Assembly: GCF_024586455.1 (NCBI RefSeq)
Contig: NC_065919.1
Location: 14,238,368 to 14,302,367, forward strand
From: Bactrocera neohumeralis
Lineage: Eukaryota > Arthropoda > Insecta > Diptera > Tephritidae
Direction: 5' to 3'
Length of the DNA: 64,000 nucleotides
The notes under the pieces are model-generated. The model saw only the letters and a program-made list of their open reading frames with translations, was not told the DNA's origin and did not search any database. Each line of letters opens with the position of its first letter. Position 1 is the stretch's first letter. Below, in pieces: positions 13,001 to 23,521 of this stretch. The position numbers were made by a program, and so were the translations under genes.

Positions 13001-16000
13001 CGCGACGTAGTGGTGGCGGCGGCGGCGGCATACAAGGCTCCTCCGGTTCGCTTAGTTCAAGCGTCTCACTTTCGGATCACAGCATCTCCACCGATTGTGT
13101 AGAAGAATTCGTAGGCGATGCGCCGTTTGCGGGACTCTTCAAGGGTTCGAGTGTGAATTTGCGACATGAGAAGCGTACAATGGGTAATCGTAAACTCGTC
13201 ATACCCACGACAACACGAAGCGCTTCCGCATCTGCAGCCGAGGGTCAACAACCACAACGAACACGGCCACCTATACCAACCAAACCGGTTTTGCCCGAAT
13301 TCAACAAAATGCTCAAATCTATAACCGTAAGCGCTAAAGACTTAAAGACAACAGGCAATCAGGAAGGTTGTGATGAAACCGAAACCCGTAGTGATAATAC
13401 TAGTCGGTTGAGTCAAAATGTAAGTATCTGCTTGGAGGGTGAAAATGCGAATGGAAATGAAAATGCGAATGATGCAAATAATGGTAATGGAAATGAGGAT
13501 ATCGAGGCGGCGCTGTCGGCAATCACAACAGCCACAACACAAAGCAGTGGCATACTCAGTCCCTTCAACGCCGAAGAGGCGCGTAAGAAGATTTCAGAAA
13601 TTATCGAGTCTTTCGGCAGCGGTATACTGAATACGACTTTAACACCGACAAACGATATCGATTTGGAGTTTGATGAGAGTATCGAACCAACGGAACGGCG
13701 AGAGTTGGCTGTGCGTTTACGAAATGCGGGATTGCTGCACTTGGAACGCATGCTCTTCGAGAATGGCTACGACAATTTTAAATTTATGGTTAGTAAATAG
13801 ACGTCTTCTATATTTTTACGAAAGCAAATGAGGTTTAAACGTATCGCTAATATCTTAAAACAATTTTTCAGAATGGTGTCTTTGAAACAACCGACACACA
13901 ACTGATGGATATACCGAAGCCAGATGCAAATAAATTGATCGCATTTGTAAGCACATTACCGAAGGCAGAATTTCAACCACAAATTGTGGGTGTAAATAAA
14001 GAAAGGCAACGAAAAACCGATAACAACGGTGAAGCCAACACAGAGAAGAAAGGTGTGACGACGCTCAGCGAATGGCTGCAGAGTATCTGTCTACCCGAGT
14101 ACATTGAATCTTTCAGGTAGTGTGAATTGCATTTCACAAAAAAAAAAATATCACAAAACTAAATAACGGTAATCTGTATCCCTCGCAGCAAGCACCTGTA
14201 CAATACCATCGATAGCGTCTGCGGAGTATGGGATGTCGAACTGCAGACGGTGCTAGAAATCAACAAGCTTGGACATCGAAGACGTATACTCCAATCGGTT
14301 GCTTATATAAGGCAAATACGAGAGCCAAATAAAACAGAAAAGAGTGGCCAGAACGAAAACAACGAAATACCAAAAATGGCTACAACCGTGAATGGTGAAA
14401 CACAACGGCAACCACAACAGGCGCAGCCTCAGCAGCGCACCTCAATTACGGGTTACAGAAAAAATCGGTAAGCCTTTTCAGACTAATGTATTATGAAAAT
14501 TTGTTGACACTGTCGTAACCCTGTCTGCAGACCTGCACCCCAGCCGCCTTGTGAAAAGCCACAACAACAGCCGCAATTGCAAATACGCGCGCCATCGGAA
14601 CTACTACTCGGGCTACCAGCAAATTTACGCACAAAATGGCGACATTCGGCGAATGTTTTGCTTAACGAACAAATCAAATATGAAGTTTATGTGAGTACAG
14701 ATTCATAAATATCTTGATTATCTTTTTTTTTTGGCTTACCTCCTTTTTTGTTGGAATAAAAATATAGAATAAATTGAGAATATTTTTCTTACAGAATAAA
14801 TTAAGTAATAGCTATTTATTCTCTAATTATTTTATTGTTCCACAGTATCTGGGCTCGACGGTTGTGAAGGAGTTACGTGGCACCGAATCAACGCGTAAAT
14901 CCATACAAAAACTGAAACGTGATGAAGCCGCCGAACAACAGCGTTCTGGCAAAGTGAACCGAAAGAAACCGGCGCTAGTCTGTTTGGCTATATCGCATTT
15001 AGGCGTGGAATTTATCGATGTGAACAGCAAGGTTAGTTAAAAAAACACAGTTTTTGGCAAATTCGTTTTTTCATATTCAACATAGTTCCCTTCGAGGGTG
15101 ATACACCGATTATAGCGACCCTCCATCTTTTCGATACCATTTTTGTAGTACAATTTGTCCTTTGCTTTTGCGATATAGGCCTCAGTTTCGGCGATCACCT
15201 CTTCATTCGACGAAAATTTCTTCCCAGCGAGCATTCTTTTGTGTTTTGAGAACAGGAAATAGTCGCTGGGGGCTATATCTAGAGAATACGGTGGATGCGA
15301 AACCCAAATCATAGATTTTTGTCATCGTTTTCACTAACTTATGACACGGTGAATTACCTTCGTGAAACACTTTCTTTTTCTTCAAATGCGCCTGTTTTTC
15401 AGTGATTTCGTCCTTCAAACGGTACAATGTATGTAATAGTGTTGATGGAAGGCCCATCATTTTTCAAGGTAGTCAATAAAAATTATTCCATGCGCGTCCG
15501 CAATACAGACGACATAACCCTGTCAGCCGTTTTTCCACGCTTTGGAGCAGGTTCATCCTGTGCAGTCCACTCTGGTGACTATCGGATTAGACATCGCAGT
15601 GAAATGATGGCGCCATATTTCATCTATTGTTACATATCGATACAAAAACTTGGGTTTATTACGCTTGAACTTCTTCAAACACTACTCCGAATCATCAACT
15701 CGTCGTTGTTTTTGGTCAAAATTGAGATCGCGTGGCACCCATCTGCACGAAGCTTTCACATAGTATCGAGATCCTTATACTATATCTCAAACAACTTCAC
15801 TTTGCGCTTATCCAAAATTATTTTGTGGACTTTTTTGATGTTTTCGTTGGCAACAACTGTCGCCAGTGTCTCAGAGCTCGTCATCAAGCCAAGCTCCTGC
15901 TTCAACTGCATTTTTTTCCTTCAAAAAGCAATATTTTTTCAACAATCGATATTCTCTTTTATGCACAATCCCAGCGTGGACGAGCCCTTCTCAATTTTAT

Positions 16001-18869
16001 AATTCCATTGAATGGTTACCCGCACTTTCTCTGCTACTACAAGTAGGAGAGGATCCTTTCATCTGACACGGGCTTCCTTCAGTAATCTCAGGGCGGAGTT
16101 ATTTCAGAACAAATTCTTTAATCCCCATTTCCAGTTGCTCAAAATACAAATAGCCTCACTGAACCTAACTCATAATACATAGAACGTGTCTGCTACCCCA
16201 TTTGCACCTACATCTGTGCAGAAAGCATCACTGCTCTGGAAATATTTTATTTACCAGAATTTTGTGTCAGCATTTCAACCTACTGATACAATTGAGATCT
16301 CAGATATATCTAGTGTTTTTTTGTAAATATTCTGCTTTTATAAAACACATTTTTAACACTTTCAGCAAACGATTTGTGAACATGAAATCCAAAATATTAA
16401 CTGCGCTTGCCAAGACTCGGACGATTTGAGGCATTTCGCTTACATCACCAAAGAGTTGGACGTACACTACTGCCATGTTTTCTATGTCGAGGGTGCGGTA
16501 AGTAAAAAACGCTCGATTTTTTTGCTAATTTATGTAGTTTTCTATATGTGCATACTACTTATAGTGTCCGATATCTCCCAAGTAGTGTTTTTTTTTTCAA
16601 ACAGCCCCTGAAGTTTGAGTTTTCGCTCTAAAAAATTGGTTAAAAAAACGTGATTTAGACACGGCACAAATAGAAAATAAAAAGATTGTTTACGTTAGAT
16701 CGTCTTTTAGTGCTAAAACTTAAAATTCAGCGGCCTTTTACAAAAAGGAATCAATATTCCAGTCATTATAGTAAGTTCACCTCGGAATTCGATATACCCA
16801 TTTATATGTCTGTAAATACTTGTATATTGACACCCTAAAGTTGTCTCAAAACCTATATATGGTAGGGTATACCTAGCGATAGCGATTCCCAAGGGTATAC
16901 CTACCATATGTAGGTTTTGAGACAACTTTAGGGTGTCAATATACAAGTATTTACAGACATATAAATGGGTATATCGAATTCCGAGATTCTTACCTAATTT
17001 AAGCTTAAATGACTGGATTACAAAGTGAGAAATAAGGGCCAACCTAATTAATATACTGTGGGCAAAAAATAGTAAGACTTGTTAATTTAAACTTCGCGCG
17101 AAAATCCGTCCATTCGGTTTCTTGATTGGTATGACTGTCAGTGACATCTGTACCAAATGTCACATCCCTCGGTAGTAATTGTTTGTAGCCAGCAAGTGGT
17201 TTTGATTGGTACAAATCAACATCGACTGACGATCAACACGTCAATAAAATAAACGAATTTGTGCTTGAGAATCGACAATCAACAGTCAGAGATCTTACTG
17301 AAATCGTTGGAATATCGGAAAGATCAGTGAAAGCTATTTTGAAAGATTTGAACGTCGCGTCGCATTAACATCTGTGAAACAATGCTTTCCGACTACAAGG
17401 ATACCATGAAACGTATTATTACTGGCGACGAGTCTTGGATCTATGCTTACGACCCGGAAACAGACGATCAATCGGCCGAATATCGTGGCAAAGGTGAGCC
17501 GTAGCCGAAAAACCACGTCCACGAAAGTCAAAAATCAAGGTTATATTGACAGTTTTCTTCGGTTATCAAGATGTGATGCACTCCGAATTCCTTCCGACCG
17601 GCCAAGCTGTCAATAAGGGAGACTATTTGAGTGTTTCTTTTGCATGGCCACCACGCTTGCAGAAGTCCAGACGATGAACCCAATTTTCGACGGTTTTCGA
17701 GCATAAATCGGCCGATACTACTGCAATCGTCGCTGGCTTGTTGGCATAGACTTGACGTAGCCCCACAGGCAATAGTCTTAACGGCGCCAAATCGCACGAC
17801 CGAGGTGGCCAATTGACCGGGCCATTTTGTGAGATATCACGTTCACCAAACTTGATTTTCAATAAATCGATTGTGACATTCGGTGTGTGGCTTGTGGCGC
17901 CGTCCTGTTGGAATCACAGGTTGACCAAGTCCGTATCATCTAATTCGAGCCAAAAATATTCGGTTATCATATCGGTTATATAACGTGCCAGTCTTGATCA
18001 TCACGGAAGAAGTACGGCCCAATGACGGCTAATCGCTGAAGATGATTTTTCGATGAAAATCCGGATCATTTTCAAGTTGTTGCTCAGCCCAATTCACGAA
18101 CAATCTATGATTCTGGTGGTCAAGCGGCTTCAGTTCTTGCATCAATTTGATCTTGTAAAGATGTAGGCCAAGATATTTTCGCAAAATTCGCCACAACGAC
18201 GTCACAGAGATGCCCAACGCTTGAGAACGACGTGTGAGAGACTGATTTGGGTCTTCCTTAATTGATGCGGTAGCGGCAGCAATATTCTCGACACTAGGGG
18301 TACTTCTCTGTCTCACTGGCAGGGGATTCAAATTTTTCCACTAGACGCTCAATTTGACAGGATGATTATAACGAACATAAATTGGACCTAGCGCTCTTAA
18401 AAATGAGGCCACTGACTCGGAATTTCGGTAGTAAATTTTAATAATTTCGACTCGTTGTCGGATCGTATATCTTTCCATAATGAAATGCAAACCTTACTGA
18501 AGAGAAATGTCCGAAAGCGAAAAAATATGGCTGCTGTCCTTATTGGTCTACTTTGTAAGGTCCCTATCGAAAACCCGTTATTAAAAAAACTTTAAAATTA
18601 TAAACAAAGTCTTACTATTTTTTGCCATAACAATATGACATATATTTGATAATTCATGCAATTTTCTGAAGTAGTCTCCACTTAAGCAATATTACATTTT
18701 CACCCCACAGGACTTGGCCACCGATATCATACTCACGCTGGGACAAGCCTTCGAGGTGGCCTATCAGTTGGCTTTGCGAGACGGTATTACAACGACAGCA
18801 ACGACCGTGTTCAGCGGCAATTCATTACTCAGTGGCGCCAAAACTGCCGAAACCGGTGCAGTTGAGTGA
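7080..18869 (+). CDS. ANKS1: ANKS1-family adaptor: ankyrin repeats, two SAM domains, PTB domain
   Basis: Thirteen coding exons join in one frame to 1441 residues: 7080-7421, 7490-8120, 8408-8813, 11796-11875, 11953-12315, 12375-12567, 12639-13788, 13872-14116, 14189-14467, 14531-14690, 14846-15031, 16366-16497 and 18711-18869. All introns are GT-AG and all phases agree. The start MGKDQEFLEAARNGN matches the conserved N-terminus of the family. Ankyrin repeats cover about residues 5-325, with a Ser/Pro-rich insertion near 200-235. A long low-complexity middle carries a KKPPRR proline motif. SAM 1 is at about 1022-1085, SAM 2 (LSEWLQSICLPEYIESF) at about 1118-1180, and the PTB at about 1270-1420 (YLGSTVVKELRGTEST, CHVFYVEGA, ILTLGQAFEVAYQLAL). 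In vertebrates this family binds phosphotyrosine receptors such as Eph receptors through the PTB; the same role here is inferred. The introns are rich in transposons, but every exon is intact. Confidence 0.93.
9378..10350 (-). mobile_element. Tc1/mariner-superfamily relic (family with GATCHTARA motif)
   Basis: Lies in intron 3 of the ANKS1-type gene. On the minus strand it encodes FLWPQLEEVDFDNIWFQQNG followed by ATCHTARATSELL (about 9670-9790), the region around the second catalytic acid in a widespread dipteran DDE transposase family; the usual QQDG is QQNG here, so the catalytic Asp is lost. The left end reads CAGGGTTTTCCAA just after TA at 9376-9377. The same terminus occurs at 36777. The right end could not be placed. 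Confidence 0.7.
10360..11300 (-). mobile_element. Decayed non-LTR retrotransposon piece (RNase H and C-terminal CxxC)
   Basis: On the minus strand, CRSCMEEDEVET is encoded at about 10368-10405, the conserved Cys-rich C-terminal block of RNase H-bearing non-LTR elements. The neighbouring 10.45-10.95 kb is a more GC-rich, broken RNase H-like stretch. A GGGTTAGGTAAGGGTATG tract near 11170 and the sequence up to about 11300 resemble flanking parts of such elements, but this is weaker. The piece sits in intron 3 of the ANKS1-type gene, in the antisense orientation. Confidence 0.55.
15035..16000 (-). mobile_element. Mariner relic inserted next to a splice donor
   Basis: Fills most of intron 11 of the ANKS1-type gene. 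Minus-strand frames at 15037-15460 give HPPYSLDIAPSDYFLFS with the third catalytic Asp (the Pro after Tyr-Ser is changed to Leu), then GIEKMEGRYNRCITLEGNYVE, a typical mariner C-terminus. Upstream frames (KAHLKKKKVFHEGNSPCHK) correspond to the region of the second Asp but are mutated. The transposase stop codon lies only six bases from the exon 11 end at 15031, so the element end nearly touches the donor. The N-terminal end near 16.0 kb is approximate. Confidence 0.8.
16781..16985. repeat. Near-perfect 94-bp inverted repeat with 17-nt loop
   Basis: Arms are 16781-16874 and 16892-16985. Reading both arms base by base I find about one mismatch in 94 pairs. The left arm begins CTCGGAATTCGATATACCC and the right arm ends GGGTATATCGAATTCCGAG. 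It lies in intron 12 of the ANKS1-type gene, so the primary transcript would carry a long hairpin. Outer flanks share shorter words (CCAGTCAT, GTAAG) in inverted order, so the arms may once have been longer. Confidence 0.95.
17055..18627 (+). mobile_element. Mariner with both ends, interrupted by another element
   Basis: The left terminus CTGTGGGCAAAAAATAGTAAG follows TA at 17053-17054. The right terminus, at about 18604-18627, is its inverse (CTTACTATTTTTTGCC), followed by TA. Plus-strand coding runs from about 17210 to 17630: a helix-turn-helix piece (TVRDLTEIVGISERSVKAILKDL), ITGDESWIYAYDPETDDQSAEYRGKG with the first catalytic Asp, and EFLPTGQAVNKGDYLS. It then stops abruptly at about 17630, where minus-strand transposase of another family begins. 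The second half of the mariner is missing except for the terminus. Confidence 0.85.
17636..18360 (-). mobile_element. Second-family DDE transposon remnant nested in the mariner
   Basis: Minus-strand frames give the N-terminal part VRQRSTPSVENIAAATASIKED, LTRRSQALGISVTSLWRILRK and LKPLDHQNHRLFVNWAEQQL (18029-18331), then GPVNWPPRSCDLAPLRLLPVG with the third acid region and KTVENWVHRLDFCKRGGHAKE near the C-terminus (17640-17860). This is the same family as the copy at 9.4-10.3 kb. Frameshifts break it. It is in the opposite orientation to the surrounding mariner. Confidence 0.8.
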
Positions 18870-19978
18870 ACACACATAAGCCGAGAGCAACGCAGAGAAG
18901 TGGAAACAAAGAAATATTACTGTTAAATTACTAATTAGCTCAAAGGAATGTTATACAAGTACGAAATAAGCATATATAAATTGAATCTAAAAAAGTTTAA
19001 ATTAAAAACAAAAATTAAAAAAATTAAAACAAGAGGTTTAGATGTATGTATAATGCGCTGTTAGCTGAATTCTGCAAAATACTGTTAAGTGAAAATCGTT
19101 ATGGCAAGATACATATTTATGTTAAAAAAAATACAGATTCCATTATAAAAAATTGTTGCTTAAATGAGAAAAAGAGAATGTAAGATAACAATCTAACTTA
19201 AGTTAAGTGCATAGGACAAAACTTAAAGTAAACAAAATGCATTTTAATCAAATTTAGTTTTTATTTATTAAGGATTTTAGCGAATTTTTCAATATTTTTA
19301 GCGCTGCTAATATAAAGCTTAAATTTTAAAAACAATTTTAATGGTTTTTTGTACACAATTTTAACGGTAACAATATTTTATACCAACACCAAAGCATGTT
19401 TAAAGTTCTTAAGACTTCATTTTTTACAGCTGAAGGGATATTTATAATAATTAACAATTTATTAACACAAGCGTTGCTTACAAATATTTACAAAATCTTA
19501 AAAAATTTAATGTTTATTACATTTTATAAACTAAAATATCAAATTATTTCACTCGCATTTGCTTCGTTTCTCAAATCCTCATCAAAAACTCATAATCAAA
19601 ATATTAAAAAGTAAATAATAATTAAATTAAACCTCGTCACTTCTACAAGACTGACAGTTTATAAGATTACGGGTATCATATAAAGACAGTCACTAGTTAT
19701 TGTTCCCCAATTAAAGTAAAATATACAAGTAATTTAATCATATAATTAATTATGTAAGCTCCATATTTATGTATGTATAAGGTCTGCATTATGAATAATA
19801 TTTTCAGTATTTGGAAATTCACTTTTTGAAAGAATTTTGTTTAGGTTATTAAAAGGTTTCAGTTTTGCGCGATTTTTGCCGTGCAACAAGGTCACGCTTT
19901 CAAAGTTTGCAATGTAACCAAATAGATATTTATTAAATAAATAATATACACATACATATATAAGTCTAGGCAAGTATA
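18870..19978 (+). other. 3' flank and probable 3' UTR of the ANKS1-type gene
   Basis: AT-rich (often over 75 percent) without coding signal. It most likely includes the 3' UTR of the gene ending at 18869. I could not pick a single poly(A) site with confidence. Confidence 0.5.
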
Positions 19979-19980
19979 TA

Positions 19981-20500
19981 TTGGGTAGTCGAAAAAGTCT
20001 TTTCGTATTTTGTCAATAGATGTCGTTGCAGTCGTATATCTACAGTGCTACCAAACACATTGTGTCATACCAAAGGTGAGATTTTAAGCTGCATTTAACC
20101 AAAAAAAATTAAATTTGGGAAAATTGAAAAAAAAAAGTTACATATGTTCAAAAATGACTGAAAATAATGAAGAGATTCGCTATATTTTAAAGTTTTTGAA
20201 TAAAAAAATGGAAAGAATGCCACGCAAACCACCAATGAAATTTGTGAAGTTTACGGAGACGATGCTGTATCAGTTCGGGTAGCACAACAATGCTTCGCTT
20301 GCTTCCGTTCTGAAAATTTCGAAACTTCGATTTACACTGATGAGAGTTTTACAGTGATGGAGTAATGTCTCTAGCGGTAAAATTGCAAAAAGTGGTCGAC
20401 CAAAATAATACATATTTGTTTATTTATTTATTAATATAAACATAAAAAAAATAAGTTGAAGTTTGATTAGAAATGCGAAAAGACTTATTCGACTACCCAA
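19981..20500 (+). mobile_element. 520-bp mariner-derived MITE with TA target duplication
   Basis: Termini are TTGGGTAGTCGAAAAAGTCT at 19981 and its inverse AGACTTATTCGACTACCCAA ending at 20500, each flanked by TA. Inside, the plus strand still encodes the transposase start MTENNEEIRYILKF and pieces like EVYGDDAVSVRVAQQCFACF (N-terminal helix-turn-helix region of a mariner), then coding is lost. It is an internally deleted, non-autonomous derivative of a different mariner lineage from those at 3.4, 17 and 51 kb. Confidence 0.9.
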
Positions 20501-20502
20501 TA

Positions 20503-22080
20503 TTATAGGAAATGATTGATTTGCTGCAGTTCGTAATAAAAAATTTAATTAACTCAATACTTTTTTCTATACAACGGAGCTTTTGTTAGAGCTTTCGCTC
20601 ATTTTTGCAATCTGAGCTTAAATATTAACCAGCAAACCGTGTACGTTCCTCTATCTAATAATCGAGCATTTAAATTTTCGCACCAAAAATATTTACGTAC
20701 AAAATAATTATTTTTCTTCGGAAATTCACAGCAGCCAAAACGCCGAGTCTGAAATACACATAACAGTTTAATATAGCAGTTTAAGACACGAGGAAGTAAA
20801 ATTAATTCACTAAAAACAAAAAAAAAAGCAGTAATAAAATGTTACATGCTTGTGCTGAGAAAGCTTAAAATATGCGCTTTGAGGGGCTATATCTATTTTC
20901 AAGTCAGAAAAAACGTTTTTTGAGATTTTTTTTGAAGTAGCATTTTTTTTTTAATATTATTAATAAAATGTACATTTGCAGTATTTAACATTCATTTTGA
21001 AAAAGTTTTAATTCCCTTGATGTCATAGCCGTTCTCCAGGAAGATCTCCGAAAAAAGTTGGTTGGCGGTGAGCACGATTTTTATGCATCCAAAAACCGAA
21101 AAGCTTGTTATTATTACGGAAGAATACAATTAATGATCGAGGAGTACACAAAATTTGGATTGCAGCGTTCCAAAAAAGTAGGTTTTTATGAAAAAAATTA
21201 CATTTCATTGAATATCAAATTATTATCAAAAATCTTTTTCCCTTGATCATTACCTGACAAATATGTGCTATCTAAGAAAGTCGTATAAAAATTTTAAGTC
21301 GATCGGTTCAGCCATGTCGGAGAAGTCTTCCGTTTTCGCGTTTAAATTTTGAGAGTCGCTTAGCTTGTTGAAAAATTCAAATTCTTACAAATACGCTCAT
21401 ACTTCAAAGCTATTAGAAGGATCAACTACAAATTTTATGAAAATATTCTCTAATATATATACCTATATTCGATATGTATCTATGAAAATCGAGTTTCTGA
21501 AATTCACAAGTGCATATGACCCCTTAAATAATTTTATGCACACATTTAAATATGTATGTACGTTAGAGCGGGTCGATTTTTTTTTTATAAAATCGCGTAT
21601 GCCTTTAAAATTGCTAGGTCGAAACCGCGAACGCGATTTGCCGCTTTTTTGACTCCTTGAAAATCGACCCTTACACTGCTAAAGTCATACATACATAATC
21701 GGATCTGGGACACATATGCTCTGATGCAGCTCAAGGCAGCGTTCTTGCATCTGTACTCTCTGCTCTAACTTCACAATTACGACAACCTTTGTGAATGACG
21801 CGTCGAGTACCACAAATTGCCAGAAATTAGGTCAAAATGTTTAAAAAGCGATGATCATTAGCTTGAATAATTTTTTTGGGTACGTACCCATTCAAAATTA
21901 GTATTTAATTTTCACAAAAAAAACTCACTTCATACCGGTTAACCTGATTAATACATATACATATTCTATGATAATGAAAATTTTTTCAAAATAAACCACA
22001 ATTTTCCTAAAAATTTTTATTAATCATTACTATTTTTAATTTATACTTCGCATGTTTTTCGAAACGGTAAATTTTTTTTC
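20503..22080. other. Repeat-derived non-coding DNA
   Basis: No gene seen. 20880-21350 shares words with the TTAA-flanked repeat at 25.1-26.1 kb (a GATCTCCG stretch, then GGCGGTGAGCACGATTTTTATG against GCGGTGAGCACTATATCT), so it is probably another decayed copy of that family. 21567-21680 holds a small inverted repeat: GGGTCGATTTTT near 21570 and AAAATCGACCCTTAC near 21660 enclose about 85 bases. Confidence 0.5.
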
Positions 22081-22445
22081 TGTAAGTTGGTAGTATTGTT
22101 GGTAGCATACATGTCACGCTAAATTTCACGACAAAATATTCGTTAGTATTTGAGATACGCGTCGCTTTGTGAGGCTCTAAAAGTGAATTTTTCGATTTTT
22201 ACTATGTCTGAATTTATTGAACAAAGAAGTGCGATAATGCACCATCTCATACTGCATTGGTTATTCGTAATCATTTCGCCACATTTTCAACTAATATCGT
22301 GCCGCACCCACCGCAATCCCCTGATTTAACTTATGGCTATTCAGCAAATTCACATGCCCACTCCGAGGGCGCCGTTTTGACTCAATTGAGGATATAAAAG
22401 CTGAATCGAAGAAGGCTTTGATGGCCATCACGACTGAGGATTTTT
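22081..22445 (+). mobile_element. Internally deleted mariner
   Basis: The sequence aligns by eye to the 5' noncoding part and start of the mariner at 3.4-4.5 kb (TTAGTATTTGAGAT then ATGTCTGAATTTATTGAACA), and then jumps directly to the region of the second Asp (GATAATGCACCATCTCATAC, DNAPSHTALVIRNHF). It ends within the C-terminal region (22420-22445). About 500 internal bases are absent. It cannot make transposase. Confidence 0.8.
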
Positions 22446-23521
22446 ACTATATTTTTTCAATTGTTTTTTTTTTTATTTCAGTTTTTTTCTAAATTATTTT
22501 TTTTTTAAGAATTTTCTAGTCTAAAGGTCTTATGATACCACAAGGGACCAGCGTTCTCAGCTGTCCAAGTGCAATTGCTGTTATTATCGACCTCTTAATC
22601 TGATATAATCTACTCTGAAAATTCTGATTAATAAAAATAAACAAAATAATTTCATTCAAATTTTTGATATATTTTTATAGCCCAAATTGACTTATAATTT
22701 TTATATTATGCAGGAAAGAAAACAATATATCCTCTGATAAAGTGGAATGCCAAACAATTTTTCTCATGGTTGACACAATTCCAAAAATTTCTAGCTATAA
22801 GGCAGAGAAATAAATTTAAAACCGGCGCAAATTCTGTTCTTCGTCAAAAAAATCTTGCTTTTCAGTTCAAAACATAAATATATTATTTCAATATTTCCCT
22901 TCAATCGTTCGCTCTATCGAGTCTACCGAAACAGGGTGAACTCAGTTTTGCAACCGATCAAAATCACTCTTCCCTTCAGAATTTCTCAGACTATTTGGAA
23001 ACGCTTTATGTCACTTTAGAAGGATCTTAAAGCTTTTTTGCACAAACAACAGCATTATATACCTATTTAACAGTTCGTATGTATGTTTCTGTTTATCAAA
23101 TAATTAAAAATTCAGTCGAAAACAAAGGATCTGCTCACTTGGGTAGAATGTCTTATTATTTTTTTTTTTTGCGGAAATTTTTTCTTTCTAGCCAGAAATC
23201 AATCAAAATTGAATATGAGTGGTTTCTATTATAACGTGTTTCCTTCACCTGTAAACTTATGAAAAGTGATAAGTAAAATACGTTATAATTATAAAATATA
23301 TATAAATTCCGCGAAAGAAATTTTTCAAAATATACTCTGAAGCAACTTTTTCGATTCAAAAATAAATAATTACATAAACAGTCAAAAGTTTTGGTTTATA
23401 GCTATCTTGAAAGCTTGGAAGACTTTTGCATACAATTTTATCAAAATCTGAATATCGAATAGGCTGATCAATAAATGCAGAACAAGAAATATTCACAACT
23501 TGATAATAAAATACAGGTCAT
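22446..23521. other. Non-coding AT-rich stretch
   Basis: No supportable gene. Around 22518 the word TAGTCTAAAGGTCTTATG resembles the terminus of the TTAA-flanked element that starts at 23522, so part of this may be a decayed copy. Confidence 0.5.
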
